A stretch of 64,000 bases of DNA, taken from an uncultured Geobacteraceae bacterium (GTDB lineage Bacteria > Desulfobacterota > Desulfuromonadia > Geobacterales > Pseudopelobacteraceae). The DNA lies in contig CAIQWT010000092.1 of NCBI GenBank assembly GCA_903875605.1, positions 26,496-90,495 of the forward strand, given 5' to 3'. Below, one piece after another: positions 1 through 8,366 of this stretch. Positions within the stretch are counted from its first letter, which is position 1. Every line of letters begins with the position of its first letter. The translations under genes were made by a program, and so were the position numbers. The notes under the pieces are model-generated. The model was not told where the DNA came from, made no database searches, and worked only from the letters and a program-made list of their open reading frames with translations.

Positions 1-114
1 GCCTCCATTGATAATTATTTCCTCAGAGTTTTCAGCATAAGCCTTACCGTTACTAACCTTCCTGAATAAGGCAAACTGATTATTCAGGGTCAGGAGAATA
101 TCCTGGATGTTCAT
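1..114 (-). CDS. Partial ORF of unknown function (N-terminus only)
   Basis: An open frame runs off the left edge of the window. Read on the minus strand from an ATG at 114 it gives 38 residues beginning MNIQDILLTLNNQFALF with no stop. It is too short to recognise a family. The ATG has only a weak AGGA directly before it, so the start is uncertain. It would be divergent from the EVE gene, with about 410 bases between them. It could be chance; the evidence is only the open frame and coding-like composition. Confidence 0.4.
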   Translation of the reverse strand, partial: MNIQDILLTLNNQFALFRKVSNGKAYAENSEEIIINGG

Positions 115-524
115 GTCCTAACTTATAGAACATATTTATGCAACGTTAATAAGATGATGTACGCAGATTTGAAGCGAAGCAAATAATACTTCTTAGCACT
201 CAGTTTATATTGCACAATATCATACTTTAATTTTAATAACAGAGTAACTTTAAATGCTGGTCACAACATTTGTGCCAATATATTGAAACAAGGCTCCTGG
301 TCTTCAGTTTTTTTATTTTGCTGTTTTACTGAGGTCATTCACTTGATACAAGCCATAGAGTTTTGCATGACACATCTGCCGGAGATGTGTTATGCGTAAT
401 GTGCGGGAGAGCTGAGGTCACGCTATAAGAAAGAGAACAAACCAGGAAATAAGAAATTGAGTACAAGTATAAATACATTCCTCTCTAAAGCGGTAAAGAG
501 ACAGGCTATTGCGAGCAATTGACA
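115..524. other. Intergenic region, 410 bases, no gene seen
   Basis: AT-rich stretch between the partial minus-strand ORF and the EVE gene. No ORF of note is seen. It holds one strong inverted repeat (listed separately) and probably the divergent promoters, but I could not pick a convincing -35/-10 pair. Confidence 0.6.
365..395. promoter_or_regulatory. Inverted repeat (13-bp arms, 5-base loop)
   Basis: The arms GCATGACACATCT and AGATGTGTTATGC are complementary except for one G/T position, around a GCCGG loop. The inner 8 bp are perfect. No T-run follows on either strand, so it is not an obvious intrinsic terminator. A regulator-binding palindrome or an RNA hairpin in the leader of the EVE gene are both possible. 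Confidence 0.5.
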
Positions 525-1004
525 ATGAACTACTGGCTGTTTAAAACTGAACCGGGCTGTTTTTCCTTTGATGACCTGAAGGAACGCCCTGACATGACAG
601 AACCATGGGATGGGGTGCGCAATTTTCAGGCTCGCAATTTCCTGCGGGATACGATTAAATTAGGCGATCGACTACTTTTCTATCACAGTAACATAGCAGA
701 GCCTGCTGTAGTAGGACTGGCGGAAATTGTACGAGCAGGCTACCCTGACACGACCGCACTGAATCCGAACGAAGAACATTTTGATCCAAAATCATCCGCG
801 GACAAGGCTATCTGGTATATGGTAGATGTCCATTACTGTGAACCGCTTCCACGAGTTGTAACATTGGACTCTATTAAACGAAATCCTCTGTTGACCGATA
901 TGCCGTTGGTCATGCGCAGTCGCCTCTCGATTCAGCCGGTAACGGAAGATCAGTGGCAGATTATTCTGACCATGGGTGGAATGGCCGAGGAGAAAAGACT
1001 CTAA
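525..1004 (+). CDS. EVE domain-containing protein (PUA-like fold)
   Basis: About 159 residues, the normal size for a stand-alone EVE protein. The start MNYWLFKTEP, the WDGVRNFQARNFLR block and the FYHSN segment are typical of the family. EVE domains belong to the PUA-like superfamily and are thought to bind modified bases in nucleic acid; the ligand here cannot be told. The ORF track uses a TTG at 519; the ATG at 525 gives the usual family N-terminus and is preferred, though neither has a strong ribosome site. The stop overlaps the ATG of the next gene by one base (TAATG), suggesting translational coupling to the MlaF-like gene, an unexpected partner. Confidence 0.85.
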   Translation: MNYWLFKTEPGCFSFDDLKERPDMTEPWDGVRNFQARNFLRDTIKLGDRLLFYHSNIAEPAVVGLAEIVRAGYPDTTALNPNEEHFDPKSSADKAIWYMVDVHYCEPLPRVVTLDSIKRNPLLTDMPLVMRSRLSIQPVTEDQWQIILTMGGMAEEKRL

Positions 1005-1756
1005 TGGGCTCAAGTGACTCTATCCGTATGGATAAATTATGTTACTCAATAGGTGGTCGTAAAATACTCGAAGATTTCGACTTTCTTCTGGAGCGTGGTA
1101 TTAACCGCACCATTCTGGGGGTTAGCGGCGCTGGCAAGACGACTATTCTCAAGTTGCTACTCGGCCTTTTAAATCCTGACTCCGGCTCAGTTTTTCTCGG
1201 CGACCGTTGTATCACCGGCCTACCAGAATCGAATTTTATGCAACAGCGCAAGCGAATTGCGATAGTTTTTCAGGGAGGCGCTCTGTTCGATTCGATGACG
1301 GTCGGGGAGAATGTCGGTTACCGCCTGTTCGAAGAGGGACGGCTTTCCCAGTCAGAAATCGAGAATATTGTAGTCGAAAAACTCGGATTTGTGGGGGTCG
1401 AAGCGGCCCTCAATCTGTATCCAGCCGAGTTGTCAGGTGGCATGAAGAAAAGGGTGGCCATCGCCCGCGCCTTGGCAGCCGACCCGGATTACATTTTTTT
1501 TGACGAGCCGACTACCGGACTTGATCCTATAGGGGTCTATAATATTTGTAATCTGATGTTGCGACTGCAGGCTGAGGGGAAAACAACATTGATGGTCACT
1601 CACGATCTGGCCACCGCATTTACGACCTCACAGCGCTTCACATTTCTGCATAAGGCACGCATGCTGTTCGAGGGAAATGAAGAGGAGATGAAGAGCAGCA
1701 GTATTCCTGAAGTTCGTGAATTTCTGGAACCGACAGACAGCTCGCTGTTTGTATGA
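1004..1756 (+). CDS. mlaF: ABC transporter ATP-binding protein, MlaF-like
   Basis: About 250 residues. Walker A is GVSGAGKTT (near residue 40), the signature is LSGGMKKR (near 142), Walker B is YIFFDEPTTGLDP, and the H-loop is MVTHD. Sequence style and the MCE gene directly downstream place it in the MlaF/Ttg2A class, which powers phospholipid movement between inner and outer membranes. The ORF track begins at 953, but the ATG at 1004 overlaps the previous stop and has GAGGAG about 11 bases upstream, so 1004 is chosen. The usual MlaE permease gene is not beside it. It should work at the inner membrane with a permease encoded elsewhere. Confidence 0.9.
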   Translation: MGSSDSIRMDKLCYSIGGRKILEDFDFLLERGINRTILGVSGAGKTTILKLLLGLLNPDSGSVFLGDRCITGLPESNFMQQRKRIAIVFQGGALFDSMTVGENVGYRLFEEGRLSQSEIENIVVEKLGFVGVEAALNLYPAELSGGMKKRVAIARALAADPDYIFFDEPTTGLDPIGVYNICNLMLRLQAEGKTTLMVTHDLATAFTTSQRFTFLHKARMLFEGNEEEMKSSSIPEVREFLEPTDSSLFV

Positions 1757-1815
1757 TATTTATACCTTATATTCACATCTGAATATGAAAACGACTAATA
1801 ACGGGTGATACACAT

Positions 1816-2898
1816 ATGAAACGAAGTAATCAGATAGGCTGGGCTCAGGTTCGGGGTGGTGTTTTCATCTTTCTGGCGCTGGTTTTTTTTGCCGGCGGAG
1901 TCCTGCTGATGGGACAGAAAACCAAGATGTTTGTAAACAAGGGCTCCATGCGGGTAGTCATGAATGACGTTGTCGGCTTAAAAGTCGGTGCACCTGTCTG
2001 GCTTGCAGGTGTAGACGTCGGCCTTGTCACCGATATTTTATTTGCCGATCCCAAGACAAGCAATGAGGTCAGTATTAATATTGAAGTAGACACCGATGCC
2101 ATGAAGAAAATTGGCGCTGATTCTAAAATAACGATCAAAACCCGTGGCCTGATGGGGGAAAAGTATGTCGACATACTCCCTTCTATTCATTACTCCGAAA
2201 AACCACCCACTTTATTGCAAGGTACTTCGGTGGCCAAGCTGGATGATGCGATTCAGAAAGCGAGCGACACTTTTGACAAGGTTAACGGGATTATTGACAA
2301 CATTAACCAGGGCAAGGGCACCTTGGGGAAACTAAGTAAGGATGAAACCCTCTACAGCAATGTGGCCAGACTGGCTGTTGAAATGAAAGAGCTGGTCATA
2401 ACCATAAACCGTGGCGAAGGGACACTTGGCAAACTCAATCGGGATCCGGAACCGTACAACAAATTGATCGCAATTCTTAACCGGGCCGACCGCACTCTGC
2501 AGGATATTCAAGCATCTGACGGAACTCTTAACAGATTGATTTACGACAAAGCGCTCTACACCAAGTTAACAGCACTGGCGGACAAGAGTATTCAGGCCGC
2601 AGACGACGTTCGAGATCTGAATAAGAAAATTATGTCAAAAGATGGCTCGGTTGGCCTGCTGCTAAATGATCGGGAGTTTTATGACAAAGGGATTTCACTG
2701 CTTTCCAGGGCGGAGTCATCGGTTAAGGCGATTGAGGAAGTGACCGCTAAAGTCAAGAGTGGAGAGGGCACGGCGGGTAAACTCGTCAACGATAAGGTGC
2801 TCTATGACAAAATGAACATGATGGCAGATGATCTGAATGCGCTGGTAAAAGATTTCAAGGAAAATCCGCGTAAATATATAAAATTTTCGGTGTTTTAG
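1816..2898 (+). CDS. mlaD: MCE-domain substrate-binding protein, MlaD-like
   Basis: 360 residues with one N-terminal membrane segment (about 12-32), then an MCE domain (about 40-120, with VGLKVGAPVWLAGVDVG and TRGLMGEKYVDI). The rest is a predicted helical tail carrying five imperfect repeats of about 40 residues, each built around a G-x-G-T-x-G-K-L or similar core followed by a D-x-x-x-Y segment (such as GKGTLGKLSKDETLY). MCE proteins form periplasmic hexamers that carry lipids. It is the likely partner of the ATPase 60 bases upstream. The MlaB, MlaC and MlaE genes are not nearby. Confidence 0.88.
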   Translation: MKRSNQIGWAQVRGGVFIFLALVFFAGGVLLMGQKTKMFVNKGSMRVVMNDVVGLKVGAPVWLAGVDVGLVTDILFADPKTSNEVSINIEVDTDAMKKIGADSKITIKTRGLMGEKYVDILPSIHYSEKPPTLLQGTSVAKLDDAIQKASDTFDKVNGIIDNINQGKGTLGKLSKDETLYSNVARLAVEMKELVITINRGEGTLGKLNRDPEPYNKLIAILNRADRTLQDIQASDGTLNRLIYDKALYTKLTALADKSIQAADDVRDLNKKIMSKDGSVGLLLNDREFYDKGISLLSRAESSVKAIEEVTAKVKSGEGTAGKLVNDKVLYDKMNMMADDLNALVKDFKENPRKYIKFSVF

Positions 2899-2954
2899 CC
2901 CGTTTACAAGTTTGCGACCGGTTCATTTATCAGAAATAACAGGAGTATCAGGTT

Positions 2955-4439
2955 ATGAAGCAATTATTGACAGCAGTAATAATATTAACTGCTCTAACGA
3001 CTCAGCTACACGCTGCAACGCTCGAAGAGAAGGTTGTCGAACATAAGATGAAAAACGGAATGAAACTACTGCTGGTAGAACGTCACACCTCGCCGACAGT
3101 TTCTGCATGGATACGTTTCAGAGTGGGAAGTGTAGATGAACGTAGCGATGAGCGCGGGATTGCCCACCTGTTGGAGCACATGCTCTTCAAAGGAACGACC
3201 ACGCTCGGAACAAAGGATTTTGCCGCAGAAAAACCACTTCTTGATAAAATTGAAGAGATCGCACAGGCATTAACTGTTGAAAAGGCACGCCACGACAAAG
3301 CGGATGTTGCTAAAATTACTGGTCTGGAAAAACAGCTCGCTTCACTTGAAGCAGATGCGTCCAAGTATGTCATCAAAGATGAATTTTTTGAACTGTATTC
3401 CAAAAACGGCGGCACCGGCTACAACGCCTTTACTAGTCGCGACGGCACTACTTATCTGATAAGCCTACCGGCTAACAAACTGGAACTGTGGGCTGCAATT
3501 GAGTCAGACCGCCTGCAGAATGCTGTCCTGCGGGAATTCTACACAGAGCGTTCAGTCGTTATGGAGGAGCGTCGCAGGTCATATGATGCCGACCCAGAGA
3601 GCAAATTATGGGAAACCTTTGTGGCTTCCAGTTTTTTGGCCCACTCTTACGGTCAGCCGACAATCGGCTGGATGTCCGATATTGAAAATTTGACCCGCAC
3701 AAAAGCCGAGCAGTTCTTTCACAGCTATTATGCTCCAAACAATGCCATTGTAGCTATTGTCGGCGATATCGATACTAAAGCGACTATTGATATGGTTGAA
3801 CGCTATTTCGGCGCAATAAAACCAGGAAAAGAGCCTCCTCCGGTGACAACCATAGAGCCAAAACAGTCGGGGGAACGCCGGATCGAGCTTGTGGCTGAAG
3901 CTGAACCTACTGTAATTATGGGTTTCCATAAACCGGCTATAGCTTCTCCGGACGACTATGTATTCGATGTGATCAACATGATTCTTGGGAGTGGCAGGAC
4001 CTCCCGTTTTTACAAAAAGCTAGTTATCGAAAAGCAGGTTGCTTCTGATATCGGAGCTTTTGACGCACCTGGTCACCGTTATCCGAGTATGTTTGTCATC
4101 AGCGCTAATCCGCGGTCTCCGCATACGGCCAGGGAGGTGGAAGAGGCCGTCCAGACGGAACTCGATCTTCTAAAAACGGTACCGGTTGCCAAGCGTGATT
4201 TACAGCGCATTCTCAATAAGATCGAATATGAGGAGGCCAGACGTATGGGTACTAATGGTGGCCTGGCACGCAATCTAACTGAATATGAAGCTACGGCCGG
4301 CAGTTGGCTTTATATGACCGAACATAAAAGTCATATTGCCAAAATTGTACCTGAAGATATCATGCGGGTTGCTGCTACCTACTTCACCAAAGAGAACCGC
4401 ACCGTTGGATTTATCACTAAAAAAGCAGGTGACAAATGA
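2955..4439 (+). CDS. M16 family zinc peptidase (active subunit)
   Basis: 494 residues with a signal peptide (cleavage probably after TQLHA). The inverted zinc motif HLLEH is near residue 72 and a downstream glutamate lies in YTERSVVMEERR, giving the catalytic half of a pitrilysin/processing-peptidase type enzyme. A helical insertion of about 50 residues rich in K, A and E follows the zinc motif. GAGT-like spacing and an AGGAG-type site precede the ATG. It overlaps the next M16 gene by four bases (ATGA), so the two are surely co-translated. Likely periplasmic; the substrate cannot be told. Confidence 0.9.
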   Translation: MKQLLTAVIILTALTTQLHAATLEEKVVEHKMKNGMKLLLVERHTSPTVSAWIRFRVGSVDERSDERGIAHLLEHMLFKGTTTLGTKDFAAEKPLLDKIEEIAQALTVEKARHDKADVAKITGLEKQLASLEADASKYVIKDEFFELYSKNGGTGYNAFTSRDGTTYLISLPANKLELWAAIESDRLQNAVLREFYTERSVVMEERRRSYDADPESKLWETFVASSFLAHSYGQPTIGWMSDIENLTRTKAEQFFHSYYAPNNAIVAIVGDIDTKATIDMVERYFGAIKPGKEPPPVTTIEPKQSGERRIELVAEAEPTVIMGFHKPAIASPDDYVFDVINMILGSGRTSRFYKKLVIEKQVASDIGAFDAPGHRYPSMFVISANPRSPHTAREVEEAVQTELDLLKTVPVAKRDLQRILNKIEYEEARRMGTNGGLARNLTEYEATAGSWLYMTEHKSHIAKIVPEDIMRVAATYFTKENRTVGFITKKAGDK

Positions 4440-5869
4440 GAACGCTGATAATTTCCCTTTGTATGTTAGGCACCTTGACTACTCCTTCTTTTAGTGCGGA
4501 ACAATCTCTGGCAAATCCAAGAACTATAAAATTTCCGGAGCTGAATTTCCAGATCCCAAAAGCTGAGAGAGTTGTTCTTGAATGCGGGATGCCTGTATAT
4601 CTGCTGCGTGATACCGAGTTGCCAATCATCAACCTGACCGCTATGGTCCGAGTAGGATCAGTCTATGAACCAGCTGCAAAATCGGGATTAGCCAGCATGG
4701 TCGGCAGCGTTATGCGCAGTGGCGGTGCTGGTGGTATTGCTCCTGAAAAAATGGATGATGAGCTCGAATTTATGGCTTCGGCCGTTGAAAGCGCTATAGG
4801 CAGTGATATGGGAACTGTATCGCTGGCGACGCTTAAAAAGAATCTCGGTCCTACGCTGCAAACATTTCGTGATGTTCTTCTACTACCTGACTTTAAAGAA
4901 AAACGGCTCGAGATTGCCCGCAGTCAAGTTGTCGAGGCCTTGAGGCGTCAAAACGACGATCCAAAAGAAATCGCAGGAAGAGAAGTCGGCCGGGCCATAT
5001 ACGCCGGTCACCCTCTCGGTGATATTACGACCTTTGAATCAGTCAGCTCTATCACTCGCCAGGATTTAGTCGATTTCCATCAGCGCTATTTTCGCCTGGA
5101 TAACATGATTCTTGCGGTTTCAGGCGACTTTGAGCAAGCAGCATTGATTAAAGAGCTTAATTCAATATTTAAGCCGGTAAAATACAGCAGCATAATCGAA
5201 CTACCTCAAGTAGCTCAGCCGAAACAGCTTTTTCAAGGAGAGGTTCTCTACGGCAAAAAGGACGTTAATCAGACCGTTATCCGCATGGGGCACCTGGGTC
5301 TCACCAAAGAAGCCCCTGATATTTATGCAGTACGCCTTCTAGACTACATCCTGGGAGGAAGTTTCACTTCACGGCTAACGATGGAGATCCGTACTAACCA
5401 GGGTCTTGCCTACAGCGTAGGCAGTCACTTCGATATCGGCCGACGTTTTACCGGCAGCTTTGTTGCGGAAACAGAAACTAAAGCAGAATCCACCGCTAAG
5501 ACTATCAACCTTATGAAAAAAATCATCACAGAGCTAACGAAGGAACCTGTCAGCGATGCAGAGCTGAGTGCCGCTCGGGAGTATATGATCAACTCTTTCA
5601 TGTTTGGCTTTACCAGTCCGTCTTCTATTGTAAATCAGCGCGCCAGACTGGAATATTACGGCTATCCTGACGGCTATCTGGAAAAATATCGAGACAATAT
5701 TGCAAAGGTTACAAAAAAGGATATACTGTCTGCAGCTCTAAAATATCTGCACACTGATGCATTCAAACTGGTAGTTATTGGTGACTCGACAAAATTCGAC
5801 CAGCCGCTTTCGACTTTTGGGACAGTGCGCGAACTGGACCTTAAACTCAATATTCCAAAACCGCAATAA
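4436..5869 (+). CDS. M16 family peptidase-like protein (non-catalytic partner)
   Basis: 477 residues with a signal peptide ending near PSFSA. It has the M16 fold but at the zinc-motif position shows SGLASMVGSVM instead of HxxEH, so it should not bind zinc. It does keep the R...GLAYSVGS segment in the second half, the arginine/tyrosine feature that partner subunits supply to the active site in two-chain M16B enzymes. With the overlapping upstream gene it probably forms a heterodimer of active and inactive subunits in the periplasm. That pairing is inferred from family knowledge and the gene overlap. Confidence 0.88.
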   Translation: MRTLIISLCMLGTLTTPSFSAEQSLANPRTIKFPELNFQIPKAERVVLECGMPVYLLRDTELPIINLTAMVRVGSVYEPAAKSGLASMVGSVMRSGGAGGIAPEKMDDELEFMASAVESAIGSDMGTVSLATLKKNLGPTLQTFRDVLLLPDFKEKRLEIARSQVVEALRRQNDDPKEIAGREVGRAIYAGHPLGDITTFESVSSITRQDLVDFHQRYFRLDNMILAVSGDFEQAALIKELNSIFKPVKYSSIIELPQVAQPKQLFQGEVLYGKKDVNQTVIRMGHLGLTKEAPDIYAVRLLDYILGGSFTSRLTMEIRTNQGLAYSVGSHFDIGRRFTGSFVAETETKAESTAKTINLMKKIITELTKEPVSDAELSAAREYMINSFMFGFTSPSSIVNQRARLEYYGYPDGYLEKYRDNIAKVTKKDILSAALKYLHTDAFKLVVIGDSTKFDQPLSTFGTVRELDLKLNIPKPQ

Positions 5870-5892
5870 TCATGATAACGAGGTGAAAACAT

Positions 5893-6303
5893 ATGTCTTT
5901 TTTTGAATGGGACGACAGCATAGCACTTGGCATACCGACCATTGATGATCAGCACAAAGCACTTTTTGGCTGGATTAACAACCTTAATGAAGCAACAAAA
6001 AGCGGGAATGATACTGAGATGGTTGGAGAGGTGATCTGGAAACTGATCACCTATGTGACAGAACATTTTAGTGAAGAAGAACGATTGATGCTATCCTGCA
6101 ACTATCCGGGATTATTGGGACACCGTAAGGAGCATGACCAATTTGTTTCTCGATTGAGAGAAATACAGGTGAGTTTCATCAACGGTCACGAAATGAGTGA
6201 GAGCATTCTTGATTTTATGGTTGACTGGTTGGTGTGTCACATAAAAGGGACAGATCAGGGGTACAGTCGATTTATAAACCAGCAGGCGGAAAATGGCTTT
6301 TAG
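5893..6303 (+). CDS. Bacteriohemerythrin
   Basis: 136 residues, a complete single-domain hemerythrin. The di-iron ligands are visible: H in DDQHKALF, H and E in EHFSEEERL, two H in GHRKEHDQF, and H and D in CHIKGTDQGY. Such proteins bind oxygen reversibly and are common in anaerobes and microaerophiles that chemotax in oxygen gradients, where they may buffer oxygen. GAGGTGAAAAC before the ATG is a good ribosome site. The last 32 bases overlap the end of the convergent FAD gene. Confidence 0.93.
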   Translation: MSFFEWDDSIALGIPTIDDQHKALFGWINNLNEATKSGNDTEMVGEVIWKLITYVTEHFSEEERLMLSCNYPGLLGHRKEHDQFVSRLREIQVSFINGHEMSESILDFMVDWLVCHIKGTDQGYSRFINQQAENGF

Positions 6304-7876
6304 CTGACAACCTGACTGCAATGCTATCGGCTATTCTGATGCCGTCAACTGCAGAGCTCATGATGCCGCCGGCATAGCCTGCGCCTTCACCAGCCGGGTA
6401 TAACCCCTTAACGCCGGGAGATTCATAACTGCTGTCACGCAGAACCCGTACCGGCGAGGAAGTCCGGGACTCTATGCCAATCAAAGTAGCCTCTGCCGTT
6501 ACAAATCCTTTAAGCTTGCGGCCAAAATCGACAATACCTTCCCGAAGTGTATCGATTATAAACTGTGGCAACACAGTATCCAGCTCTGTTTCATGAATAC
6601 CGGGACGGTAGCTCGTCCTGGCAGCCGCTTTACCTGGAAGTCGTAAAAAGCCGAGAAGGTTCTGCGCCGGCGCAAGATATCCCCCGCCACCCAGCTCAAA
6701 CGCCCGCTGTTCCCAGTGGCGCTGTAACCGGACCCCTGCCAGCGGGCCAGCGCCATAAAAATCTTCTTCCCTGACATTAACCACTAAAGCGCTGTTAGCA
6801 TAAGGTGAGTTGCGCATTTGCCCGCTCATACCATTGGTAACAACACCCCCCGCTTCAGATGCTCCGCCGACGACAACCCCGCCAGGGCACATACAGAAGG
6901 AATAGGCGCTCCTTCCACTGGTAGTATTGTTCCAAGTGACTGCATAGTCCGCTGCCGGAAGACCCGGCTGTTTTTGATTGCCATACTGAATCCGGTTTAT
7001 CAGTTCCTGAGGATGTTCAACCCTGAACCCCATTGCAAAAGGCTTACGTTGTAATGGAACATTTAACCGTTCTAAAAGCTCAAACGTATCCCGTGCGCTG
7101 TGGCCACTGGCCAGAATCAGGTGATCACAAGCTATTTCTTCACTATTATTTACAATCACTGCTTCAACACAGCCATCATTAATGCAAATATCCGTCATAC
7201 GACATCCGAATCGGATAGAAAAATTTTTTTCAAGGAGAGACCGCCGAATCTCGCTAATTACTGTCCTCAGCCGATCTGTTCCAATGTGTGGCTTGGCAAG
7301 ATAGCGTATCTCCGACTGGGCACCGTAAGCTACGAGCTTTTCCAAAATCCATGGAGCCAGCGGATCCTTGGAACGGCAGGTAAGCTTACCATCAGAAAAA
7401 GTTCCGGCCCCCCCCTCGCCAAACTGAACATTGGATTCAGGATCAAGGAGACCCTCTTTCCAGAAGCGCTGTACGGACAGAGCTCGCTTCTCTACGGGTT
7501 CACCACGCTCGATAATCGTTGCAGTCAAACCATATTCAGCCAGGCGTAAGGCGGCCATAAGGCCGGCAGGACCACTACCAACGATGACTATACGCTTGGT
7601 TGACTGAATCTGCGCCGTCGACACAGGCGCACTTTCATCCTGCCATTCCAGTGACGGATCAGTGCCAAGACGAGCTCTTATGGAATTATCATCAGAAAAT
7701 GAAAGCGTGTAAATAACCTTTATATGAGGTTTTTTGCGGGCATCGATCCCTTTGCGAATAATACGGAGATCGCGCAGGCATGCCTGCGGTACAGAAAGCT
7801 TCGCCGCCAGCAGCACGGGCAGAGTTTCTTCCCGGTCTTGTGGGGTTAGTGATAGGTTGCGATAGATAAAAGGCAT
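6272..7876 (-). CDS. FAD-dependent oxidoreductase (COG2509-type)
   Basis: About 534 residues. An N-terminal segment of about 85 residues precedes a dinucleotide-binding motif VIVGSGPAGLMAALRLAEYG. GEGGAGTFSDGKL and ASGHSARDTFELL are typical of the family of uncharacterised FAD-dependent dehydrogenases. The C-terminus holds a second FAD contact (GLYPAGEGAGYAGGI). The substrate is unknown. The ORF track starts at 7909 inside the upstream receiver gene with no ribosome site; the ATG at 7876 (MPFIYRN) has GTAGAG at a fair distance and is preferred. It ends tail-to-tail within the hemerythrin gene. Confidence 0.87.
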   Translation of the reverse strand: MPFIYRNLSLTPQDREETLPVLLAAKLSVPQACLRDLRIIRKGIDARKKPHIKVIYTLSFSDDNSIRARLGTDPSLEWQDESAPVSTAQIQSTKRIVIVGSGPAGLMAALRLAEYGLTATIIERGEPVEKRALSVQRFWKEGLLDPESNVQFGEGGAGTFSDGKLTCRSKDPLAPWILEKLVAYGAQSEIRYLAKPHIGTDRLRTVISEIRRSLLEKNFSIRFGCRMTDICINDGCVEAVIVNNSEEIACDHLILASGHSARDTFELLERLNVPLQRKPFAMGFRVEHPQELINRIQYGNQKQPGLPAADYAVTWNNTTSGRSAYSFCMCPGGVVVGGASEAGGVVTNGMSGQMRNSPYANSALVVNVREEDFYGAGPLAGVRLQRHWEQRAFELGGGGYLAPAQNLLGFLRLPGKAAARTSYRPGIHETELDTVLPQFIIDTLREGIVDFGRKLKGFVTAEATLIGIESRTSSPVRVLRDSSYESPGVKGLYPAGEGAGYAGGIMSSAVDGIRIADSIAVRLSAKSHFPPAGL

Positions 7877-7886
7877 GGCGTTAGCT

Positions 7887-8279
7887 CTACTGATACTTTC
7901 CGCGTTCAAGAAATTGTTCTACGATGATAACAATATCCACAGGCGGCGTTGACTTGGGAATATGGATTCTGGCACCCATTTCCGGCACTGAATGTTCGTG
8001 CGGTGTTTCCTGAAACATGGACGTCAATAGAATGATCACCGGATTTGCATCACCGGCAAGCCGGTCTATTTCCATACAGGTGCTAACTCCCCCCATGCGA
8101 GGCATTACAAGATCGGATATAACGACGTCCGGTAATATTTGAAGATACATCTTCACCCCTTCAATACCGTCATTGGCATTAAAAACGGTAAATCCGCTAT
8201 CACTGAAGCTGTCTGTCAGTATTTTCAGAAAGAATGGGTCATCATCAATAATAAGGACTTTTACGGGTGATTGGGTCAT
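7887..8279 (-). CDS. Single-domain response regulator
   Basis: 130 residues, one receiver domain and no output domain. The acidic pair is DDD near residue 12, the phosphoacceptor aspartate is in VVISDLVMP, the switch threonine is in ILLTS, and the lysine is in HIPKS, so it should be phosphorylatable. It lies 87 bases downstream of a receiver-histidine kinase on the same strand, its most likely phosphodonor. The loop between the threonine and the lysine (FQETPHEHSVPEMGA) is longer than usual. Confidence 0.85.
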   Translation of the reverse strand: MTQSPVKVLIIDDDPFFLKILTDSFSDSGFTVFNANDGIEGVKMYLQILPDVVISDLVMPRMGGVSTCMEIDRLAGDANPVIILLTSMFQETPHEHSVPEMGARIHIPKSTPPVDIVIIVEQFLERGKYQ

Positions 8280-8366
8280 GGGGGCACACTAACATGGAGG
8301 GTTATAGACTGGTGAGTGATAGTACACCACCTCAGCCAATAAAAGAAAGAGAGAATTTTATCGTTG

